Shown one piece after another: positions 58,265-64,000 of a stretch of 64,000 nucleotides of DNA (positions are counted from its first letter, which is position 1; each line of letters begins with the position of its first letter). The stretch spans positions 62,001 to 126,000 of the forward strand of contig NZ_JOEY01000043.1 in assembly GCF_000718165.1 (NCBI RefSeq), in the 5' to 3' direction. The translations under genes were made by a program, and so were the position numbers. Source of the DNA: Streptomyces fulvoviolaceus. Its GTDB lineage: Bacteria; Actinomycetota; Actinomycetes; Streptomycetales; Streptomycetaceae. The notes beneath the pieces are model-generated. The model did not search any database and was not told where the DNA came from. It saw nothing but the letters and a program-made list of their open reading frames with translations.

Positions 58265-59170
58265 TCAATCCGCCTTTTTGTGCAGCGAGTTGAGGGTGCC
58301 CAGCTCGTCCTCGGTGAGCCTGAGCGCGCCCGCGGCCACGTTCTCGGCGAGGTGGTCGGGGTTGCCGGTGCCGGGGATGGCGAGCACGTGCGGGCCCTGC
58401 GCCAGGGACCAGGCGAGCCGGACCTGGGCGGGGCTCACGCCGTGCGCCTGCGCGAGGGCGAGAACCGCTTCGTCGTGGCTGGCGGTGGCTCCCTGTGCGC
58501 CGCCGTCGCCGGCGATGGCGAAGAACGGCACGAAGGCGATGCCCTGTTCGCCGCAGATCCGCAGGACCTCGTCGGTGGCGGGGTTGCGGGAGCCGAGTCC
58601 GAACCGGTTCTGCACACACACCACGGGCGCGATGGCCTGCGCCTCGGCGAGGTGCCGGGGTTCGACGTCCGAGATGCCGAGATGCCGGATCAGGCCCTCC
58701 TCGCGCAGGTCGGCGAGCGCCCCGAAGTGCTCGGCGATCGAGTCCTGCCTCATCCGGCGGAGGTTCACCACGTCGAGGTGGTCGCGCCCGAGCTGGCGCA
58801 GGTTCTCCTCGACATGGCCGCGCAGGTCGTCGGGGCGGGCCGAAGTGCCCCACTCCCCCGAGTAGTTCCGGAACGGTCCGACCTTGGTGACGATGACGAG
58901 GTCGTCGGAGTACGGGGCCAGCGCACTGTTGATGATCTCGTTGGCGGAGCGCAGGGCGGAGAAGTAGAAGGCGGCCGTGTCGATGTGGTTCACACCGAGC
59001 TCGATCGCCCTGTGCAGCACGGCGATCGACCGCTCCCGGTCACTCGGCGTCCCGAGGTGGAAGGCCGCGCTGCCCGTCAGCCGCATCGCGCCGAAGCCGA
59101 TGCGGTTGACGGTGAGATCGCCGAGTTTCCAGGTGCCTGCCGCGTCTGCGGTGATCGTTTCGGAGGTCAT
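58265..59170 (-). CDS. aldo/keto reductase (YdbC-like)
   Basis: A 301-residue aldo/keto reductase: NRIGFGAMRLTGSAAFHLG, HIDTAAFYFSALRSANEIIN with the catalytic D and Y, K in IVTKVGPF, and the late AIPGTGNPDHLAENVAAGAL cofactor segment. The usual active-site His position reads VVNLRRM, so His is replaced by Arg, as I recall for the pyridoxine-4-dehydrogenase/YdbC-like subgroup. ATG 59170 is the start. GGAGG lies 17 bases upstream, further than normal. It probably reduces a carbonyl or pyridoxal-like substrate. Confidence 0.88.
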   Translation of the reverse strand: MTSETITADAAGTWKLGDLTVNRIGFGAMRLTGSAAFHLGTPSDRERSIAVLHRAIELGVNHIDTAAFYFSALRSANEIINSALAPYSDDLVIVTKVGPFRNYSGEWGTSARPDDLRGHVEENLRQLGRDHLDVVNLRRMRQDSIAEHFGALADLREEGLIRHLGISDVEPRHLAEAQAIAPVVCVQNRFGLGSRNPATDEVLRICGEQGIAFVPFFAIAGDGGAQGATASHDEAVLALAQAHGVSPAQVRLAWSLAQGPHVLAIPGTGNPDHLAENVAAGALRLTEDELGTLNSLHKKAD

Positions 59171-59233
59171 CGGCGGATGATGACATACCTCCGGCGCACC
59201 GTCGTACGCACTTTGCGATCTCCTGTACGGCAC

Positions 59234-59944
59234 TCAGCAGTACAAGTTGTCTCCGGGGGCCGTCCCGAGGATCGAGGTGAAGCGGTTGTAGGCATCCACG
59301 CGGCTCTGCACCTGCGCCGGATTCTTGCCGTCGCACTCCAGGGAGCCGTTGATGCTGCGGATGGTCTGGCCGAAGCCCGCGCTGTTGACCATGGCGTTGT
59401 GCGGGGTCATGGTGCCGGGGCCGGTCTGGGTGTTCCAGTACCACAGGCCGGTCTTCCAGGCCACGGCCGAGTCGTTCTGCACCAGCCAGGGGTTGTTCAG
59501 CAGGTCGATGCCGAGCGCGTCGCCGGCGGCCTTGTAGTTGAAGTTCCAGGACAGCTGGATGGGGCCGCGTCCGTAGTAGGCGGCCTGGCCGGCCGGGCAG
59601 CCGTACGACTGGCTCCAGTCGCAGTAGGTCGGGTAGTTGGCGGTGTTCTGCTCGACCACGTACACCAGTCCGCCGGTCTCGTGGTTGACGTTGGCGAGGA
59701 AGGCGGCGGCCTCCTGCTTCTTCACCGTGTCACTGCCGGTGTTCGCGAAGCCGGGATAGGCGTCGAGGGCGGCCGTGAGGCCGCTGTAGGTGTAGAACGA
59801 ATTCCGGCTCGGGAACATCTGGTTGAACTGCGCCTCGCTCACGACGAACCCGGCCGCGGACGCGGTGGGTGCCTGCTGGAGCACCAGAGCGGCGCTTCCC
59901 AGGGCGAGCGAGGACAGGACTGCGGCGATACGACGCCTCGACAC
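59234..59944 (-). CDS. secreted family 19 chitinase, catalytic domain only
   Basis: A 236-residue exported chitinase. The signal peptide is about 1-30 (SRRRIAAVLSSLALGSAALV to ASA). The GH19 domain follows: FVVSEAQFNQMFPSRNSFYT, catalytic E89 in VNHETGG and E98 in VVEQN, YYGRGPIQLSWNFNYKAAGD and the terminal IRSINGSLECDG. Cysteines pair as in Streptomyces ChiF/ChiG-type enzymes, but no chitin-binding module is fused. It starts with GTG 59944 after AAAGGAG. Two DasR-like boxes lie about 140-170 bases upstream, suggesting control by N-acetylglucosamine. Confidence 0.93.
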   Translation of the reverse strand: MSRRRIAAVLSSLALGSAALVLQQAPTASAAGFVVSEAQFNQMFPSRNSFYTYSGLTAALDAYPGFANTGSDTVKKQEAAAFLANVNHETGGLVYVVEQNTANYPTYCDWSQSYGCPAGQAAYYGRGPIQLSWNFNYKAAGDALGIDLLNNPWLVQNDSAVAWKTGLWYWNTQTGPGTMTPHNAMVNSAGFGQTIRSINGSLECDGKNPAQVQSRVDAYNRFTSILGTAPGDNLYC

Positions 59945-60084
59945 TGAGGATCAACTCCTTTGCGGAGCACGGCCGCTCCCGGACAAGGGCAGCGCGCAGC
60001 AGACCCTTGTCGCACCTGCCGGTCTGACCGGCCACGGCGTGGGGGCGGCCGTGGTGGGGGGTGTGGAGCCACACTCAACCGCTT

Positions 60085-60115
60085 TGGTATGTACCAGTCA
60101 AGGGTGTAGACCAGT
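60085..60115 (-). promoter_or_regulatory. two DasR-responsive-element-like sites upstream of chitinase
   Basis: On the minus strand, ACTGGTCTACACCC (60115-60102) and ACTGGTACATACCA (60098-60085) repeat with a 17-base period, both starting TTGACTGGT. They resemble the dre consensus (ACTGGTCTAGACCA core): the first matches 12 of 14 positions and the second keeps both half-sites. Paired direct repeats of this kind overlap chitinase promoters in other streptomycetes. They lie 141-171 bases before the GTG. The intervening DNA holds no gene; a palindrome GTGTGGAGCCACAC is at 60061-60074. Confidence 0.7.
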
Positions 60116-60167
60116 CAACTGCCGCCGCCCCGACGCCCGACGCCTCCGGCCGCCCCACAGGGAACGC

Positions 60168-60203
60168 GATCGCGCCCTGGGCCTGATGACCCAGGGCGCG
60201 ATC
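60168..60203 (-). terminator. hairpin downstream of aldehyde dehydrogenase
   Basis: GATCGCGCCCTGGG (60168-60181) and CCCAGGGCGCGATC (60190-60203) pair perfectly around an eight-base loop. The hairpin is 54 bases beyond the stop of the minus-strand aldehyde dehydrogenase and separates it from the chitinase promoter. Confidence 0.75.
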
Positions 60204-60256
60204 GAACTGCTGCTGTCCGCGGAGCTACGGCCGGCCGATAAGGCACAGCTCGCTTG

Positions 60257-61579
60257 TCAGTGCAGCGGCTTCTCCAGGATCGCCTTGCGGTGGCTGAACG
60301 TCTCGATGGAGTAGCGGCCGTGGTAGTTGCCCATGCCGCTCTCCCCCACCCCGCCGAACGGCAGGTCGGAGACGGTGAGATGGGCGAGCGGGAGGCCGTA
60401 GCCGAGGCCGCCAGAGGAGGTTTCGGCGGCGATGCGGGCGTGGGTGTCCTCGGACGCGGTGAAGACGTACAGCGCGAGCGGCTTGTCGCGGTCGTTGATG
60501 AAGCCGATCGCCTCGTCGAGACCGGGCACGGTGACGATGGGCAGGATCGGGCCGAAGATCTCCTCCTGCATGACGGGCGACTTGGGGTCGACGTCGGCGA
60601 GGACGGTGGGCGCGAGGTACTTGGTCGTACGGTCGCCGACGCCGCCCACGACCGTACGGCCGGAGTCGAGCAGGCCGGAGAGCCGGTCGAAGTGCCGCTC
60701 GTTGACGATGCGGCCGTACTCACCGGAGGCGGCGGGGTCGGTGCCGAACAGCGTCTCGACGGCACGGGCCAGCAGCGGCTCCAGGGCCGTGGCGGTCTCC
60801 GGGTCGGTCAGCACGTAGTCGGGGGCTACGCAGGTCTGCCCGGCGTTGAGGAACTTGCCGCGGGCCAGCCGGTCGGCGACGACGTCGAGGTCGGCGTCGC
60901 GGTCGACGAACGCCGGGGACTTGCCGCCCAGTTCGAGGGTGACCGGGGTGAGGTGCTCGGCGGCGGCGCGCAGGACGATGCGGCCGACGGCGCCGTTGCC
61001 GGTGTAGAAGATGTGGTCGAAGCGCTCCGCCAGCAGGGCCGTGGTCTCCGGGATGCCGCCCTCGACGACGGCGACCGCGTCGGTGTCGAGGTGGGCGGGC
61101 AGCAGGCGGGCGATGGCGGCGGAGGTGGCGGGGGCCATCTCGCTGGGCTTGACGACCACCGCGTTGCCCGCGGCGAGGGCGCCGACCACCGGGGCGAGCA
61201 GGAGCTGGGCCGGGTAGTTCCAGGGGGCGATGACGAGGACGACGCCGAGCGGGTCGTACTGCGTCCAGGCCGTCGCGTCGCCGCCGAGGTGCGCCGGGAC
61301 CGGGGCGGACTCGGGGCGCAGCCAGTCGGCGAGGTGGTCGAGGGTGTGGTCGATCTCGCGGATCACGAAGTCGATCTCGGTGCGGTAGGCCTCGGTGGAG
61401 CTCTTGCCCAGGTCGGCATGGAGGGCCGCGGCCAGGTCGGCGCCGTTCTCCGTGAGCATCTCGCGCAGACGGCGCAGCTGGGTCGTACGCCACTCGACGG
61501 GCTTGGTGCGGCCGGTGCGGAAGGTGGCGCGCAGTCGGGCCACGACGTCGGCGGGCTGCTCGGGGGTGGAGTGGTTCAC
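60257..61579 (-). CDS. aldehyde dehydrogenase, class 3 (YwdH/fatty-aldehyde type)
   Basis: A 440-residue aldehyde dehydrogenase of the short class 3 type. VIAPWNYPAQLLLAPVVGAL and VVVKPSEMAP form the cofactor site; catalytic Glu is in TLELGGKSPAFV and the nucleophile Cys in NAGQTCVAPDY. The late PFGGVGESGMGNYHGRYSIE is characteristic. It oxidises medium or long-chain or aromatic aldehydes to acids with NAD(P). GTG 61579 has GAGG five bases upstream. It is transcribed alone and ends before a strong hairpin. Confidence 0.92.
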   Translation of the reverse strand: MNHSTPEQPADVVARLRATFRTGRTKPVEWRTTQLRRLREMLTENGADLAAALHADLGKSSTEAYRTEIDFVIREIDHTLDHLADWLRPESAPVPAHLGGDATAWTQYDPLGVVLVIAPWNYPAQLLLAPVVGALAAGNAVVVKPSEMAPATSAAIARLLPAHLDTDAVAVVEGGIPETTALLAERFDHIFYTGNGAVGRIVLRAAAEHLTPVTLELGGKSPAFVDRDADLDVVADRLARGKFLNAGQTCVAPDYVLTDPETATALEPLLARAVETLFGTDPAASGEYGRIVNERHFDRLSGLLDSGRTVVGGVGDRTTKYLAPTVLADVDPKSPVMQEEIFGPILPIVTVPGLDEAIGFINDRDKPLALYVFTASEDTHARIAAETSSGGLGYGLPLAHLTVSDLPFGGVGESGMGNYHGRYSIETFSHRKAILEKPLH

Positions 61580-61833
61580 GGTGCCTCGCTGGGGATGTGC
61601 GGGCCTTTCGGCCGACAGGGGCGGTCTCGACAGTCAGATGTATATACCAACCTTTTGGCGGCCTCCATAAATTCCGGGGCCATCGAAACTACTTTCCGTG
61701 AGGCGCTCGTCACCCGCGAGTCGACGCGTCGAGCGTCGCCGCCGGGGGTGGGCAGCGCATCCGTGGGTCACGGGCGGGCCACACCGTATGAGACGGACTG
61801 GAGTTCGACGGGTGGACCCGAAATCATGACGGC

Positions 61834-62946
61834 ATGCACCGGCACGACCTCCCCGCCCCCGAGTGGTTCACGCCAGACGACTCCGTGCTCGGCGTGGCCT
61901 TCGTGTTTCCCATGCAGGGACCGGCGGGGATCTTCGGGCCCACGTGCGAGCTGTGCGCGCAGCTGGCCGCCGAGGAGGTGAACCGCGCGGGCGGCGTGCT
62001 CGGGCGGGAGCTGAGGCTGCTGCCCGTCGACGGCGGGGGGTCGCCGCGCGAGATCGCCGACCATGTCGAGGCCCTGGTGGATCTGGGTGTCGTCCGGGGA
62101 GTCACGGGCTGGCACATCTCCTCGGTGCGGCAGGCGCTGGCGCCACGGATCGCGCATCGGGTGCCGTACGTCTACACGGCCCTGTACGAGGGCGGCGAGC
62201 ACACGGCCGGCGTGTTCCTGACGAGCGAGACACCACGCGACCAACTTCGCCCGGCCATGGGCCTGTTGGCGCACGAGCGCAAGGTGCGACGGTGGTTCGT
62301 GGTCGGCAACGACTATGTGTGGCCCCGGCGTACGGCGCGGGCGGCCCATGGGTACGCGCGCGAGTCCGGCGGCACCGTGAACGGCGAGGTCTATCTCCCG
62401 CTCGGCACCCACGACTTCGAGCCCGTGCTGCGCCGCATCGAACGCTCGGACGCGGACGGCGTACTGATGCTGCTGGTGGGCAGCGACGCGGTGCGCTTCA
62501 ACCGCGCCTTCGCGGCCTACGGCCTCGATGCGCGCTGTCTGCGGCTCAGCACACTCATGGACGAGAACATGCTGATGGCGAGCGGCCCTTCGGCCACCAC
62601 GGACCTCTACAGCACCGCCGGGTTCTTCGCCTCGCTGGCCAACCAGGACACGCTCGACTTCCACGGCCAGTACGCGGCCCGGTACGGCATCGAGGCGCCC
62701 GTGCTCGGCAGCCTCGGCGAATCCTGTTACGAGGGCGTGCTGTTGCTCGCCGCACTCCTCAAGCAGGCCGGGACGCTCGATGTGGCGGCGATCGGGGCGG
62801 CGGCCGGCACGGTGTCGTACGAGGGGCCGCGCGGGCTGCTGCACCTGCGGGGCAGCCATGTGCGCCAGCGGATCTACCTGGCACGCGCCGACGGGCTGGA
62901 CTTCGATGTGCTCACGGAGCTGGATCTCCACGGTTCCCGCCCTTGA
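61834..62946 (+). CDS. AmiC-like ligand-binding protein without signal peptide
   Basis: A 370-residue type I periplasmic-binding fold (Peripla_BP_5 / amide-urea receptor type): [80 protein letters not shown] and [18 protein letters not shown]. It resembles the amide receptor AmiC and urea/branched-chain receptors. There is no signal peptide or lipobox and no ABC genes nearby, so it is probably a cytoplasmic ligand sensor. ATG 61834 has no clear ribosome site. Its 3' end overlaps the convergent sigma gene by 35 bases. Confidence 0.8.
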   Translation: MHRHDLPAPEWFTPDDSVLGVAFVFPMQGPAGIFGPTCELCAQLAAEEVNRAGGVLGRELRLLPVDGGGSPREIADHVEALVDLGVVRGVTGWHISSVRQALAPRIAHRVPYVYTALYEGGEHTAGVFLTSETPRDQLRPAMGLLAHERKVRRWFVVGNDYVWPRRTARAAHGYARESGGTVNGEVYLPLGTHDFEPVLRRIERSDADGVLMLLVGSDAVRFNRAFAAYGLDARCLRLSTLMDENMLMASGPSATTDLYSTAGFFASLANQDTLDFHGQYAARYGIEAPVLGSLGESCYEGVLLLAALLKQAGTLDVAAIGAAAGTVSYEGPRGLLHLRGSHVRQRIYLARADGLDFDVLTELDLHGSRP

Positions 62947-64000
62947 GTGACCGGCACCGGCGTTCGAGGTAGGCACGTTCCGCCGGGCTCTCGGTGAGCG
63001 CGGCGGCCGTCTCGTAGGCCCGTACGGCTTCCCTGTCGCGGCCCAGGCGGCGCAGCAGGTCGGCCCGGACGGCATGGAGGACGTGGTAGCCGTCGAGGTC
63101 CAGCGAGTCCACCAGGTCGAGGGCCTCCCCCGGCCCCTCGACCTCGGCCACGACGACCGCGCGATTGAGGGCCACGACAGGGCTCGGAGCAACGCCCATC
63201 AGCTGGTCGTAGAGCTGCAGGATCTGCCCCCAGTCGGTGGCCCCGGCGGTCGGCGCGTCGCTGTGGACGGCCTGGATCGCGGCCTGGATCTGGTACGGCC
63301 CCGGCCGGTTCCGGCGCAGGCAGCGGCGGACGAGGGCCTGTCCCTCGGTGATCAGATCCCGGTCCCAGCGGCCGCGGTCCTGCTCGGGCAGCGGCACGAG
63401 CTCACCGCTGTCGTCCTGCCGTGCGGACCGGCGGGACTCGACCAGGAGCATCAACGCGAGCAGGCCGGTGGCCTCGGGCTCGTCCGGCATCAGCTCGGTC
63501 AGCAGGCGGCCGAGGCGTACGGCCTCCGCGCACAGGCCGGGCGTGCCGCCGTACCCCTCGTTGAAGATCAGGTAGACGACGGCGAGGACCCCCTTGAGCC
63601 GGTCGGGCAGGTCGGCGTCGCGGGGCACGCGATACGGGATCCGCGCATTGCGGATCTTCGCCTTGGCCCGGACGAGACGCTGGGCCATGGTCGGCTCGGG
63701 CACCAGGAAGGCGCGGGCGATCTGAGCGGTGGTGAGCCCGCCGAGGAGGCGCAGCGTGAGCGCGACCTGTGCCTGGGGCGCGAGCGCGGGGTGGCAGCAG
63801 GTGAAGACGAGGCGGAGCCGGTCGTCGCGCACGGGGCCCTCCTCGGGCGGCGCGTCGGGGGTGTGCAGCAGGGCGGCCTCGGTGTGGCGGGCCTCTCTGG
63901 TCGACTCGCGGCGCAGCCGGTCGATCGCGCGGTTGCGGGCGGTGGTGATGATCCACCCGGCCGGGCTGGGCGGCACGCCCGTCTCCGGCCAGCGCCGCAC
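62912..64000 (-). CDS. ECF42-type RNA polymerase sigma factor, N-terminus outside window
   Basis: The visible 362 residues start inside sigma region 2 ([20 protein letters not shown]) and continue through region 4 ([40 protein letters not shown]). A long DUF6596/TPR-like C-terminal domain follows ([73 protein letters not shown]). This architecture defines the ECF42 group, whose extension is needed for activity and which is usually encoded beside a DGPF/YCII-domain protein; such a gene may lie just beyond the window edge. The start codon is not visible. Confidence 0.9.
   Translation of the reverse strand: MRRWPETGVPPSPAGWIITTARNRAIDRLRRESTREARHTEAALLHTPDAPPEEGPVRDDRLRLVFTCCHPALAPQAQVALTLRLLGGLTTAQIARAFLVPEPTMAQRLVRAKAKIRNARIPYRVPRDADLPDRLKGVLAVVYLIFNEGYGGTPGLCAEAVRLGRLLTELMPDEPEATGLLALMLLVESRRSARQDDSGELVPLPEQDRGRWDRDLITEGQALVRRCLRRNRPGPYQIQAAIQAVHSDAPTAGATDWGQILQLYDQLMGVAPSPVVALNRAVVVAEVEGPGEALDLVDSLDLDGYHVLHAVRADLLRRLGRDREAVRAYETAAALTESPAERAYLERRCRSLKGGNRGDPAP

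Overview
The window is very GC-rich, with strong third-position GC bias, many GTG and TTG starts and purine-rich ribosome binding sites. Its gene content is typical of Streptomyces: an SsgA-like sporulation protein, a melC tyrosinase operon, a 2-methylisoborneol operon, a streptophobe protein, popR-clpP3-clpP4, a SigB-type sigma factor, a DUF6777 protein and a GH19 chitinase. No ribosomal, tRNA or other core-housekeeping genes are visible, which fits an accessory or chromosome-arm region. This is inference; no end or telomere is in view.

Layout. 1-9.5 kb: an SsgA-like protein, small membrane proteins, an aldo/keto reductase, a Tat-exported cholesterol-oxidase-like flavoprotein, a TetR/MFS efflux operon facing a second MFS gene across two operator-like palindromes, and a flavin monooxygenase. 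9.8-14.3 kb: melC1-melC2 (melanin), a SRPBCC protein, RNase HI, a VOC protein and a zinc alcohol dehydrogenase. 14.5-17.9 kb: a family 2B encapsulin shell with a cyclic-nucleotide-binding-like insert, 2-methylisoborneol synthase and geranyl-PP C2-methyltransferase, the earthy-odour pathway in a protein compartment. 17.9-21.9 kb: a STAS protein, a two-component system with a hybrid kinase and a SGNH lipoprotein. 21.8-29.7 kb: a tightly coupled minus-strand operon of peptide-type ABC importer, CocE-like hydrolase and TetR regulator.

29.8-35.9 kb: a frameshifted VOC gene, an epoxide hydrolase, clpP3-clpP4 behind two abutting PopR-type operators, popR, a methyltransferase, a SigB-family sigma gene with a matching SigB-type promoter, and a RsbW-like ATPase. 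36-43.7 kb: a DUF6777 protein and a divergent streptophobe protein, then an operon of FHA-FHA-ABC exporter, SH3-like protein and soluble Ser/Thr kinase, recalling mycobacterial Rv1747/PknF. 44-52.7 kb: small proteins and a divergent catabolic cluster (ALDH and D-2-hydroxyacid dehydrogenase against MFS, HAD and FAD oxidoreductase) followed by a PucR regulator, suggesting amine or amino-acid use. 52.7-64 kb: aldo/keto reductases, a LysR regulator beside tandem direct repeats, adenosine deaminase, dienelactone hydrolase, a GH19 chitinase with two DasR-like sites, an aldehyde dehydrogenase, an AmiC-like ligand-binding protein and a truncated ECF42-type sigma factor.

The most notable systems are the encapsulated 2-MIB pathway, whose cargo enzyme has an unusually short N-terminal tail, and the kinase/FHA/ABC module. 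Several palindromes, tandem repeats and dispersed Streptomyces repeats are described beside the genes they probably serve.
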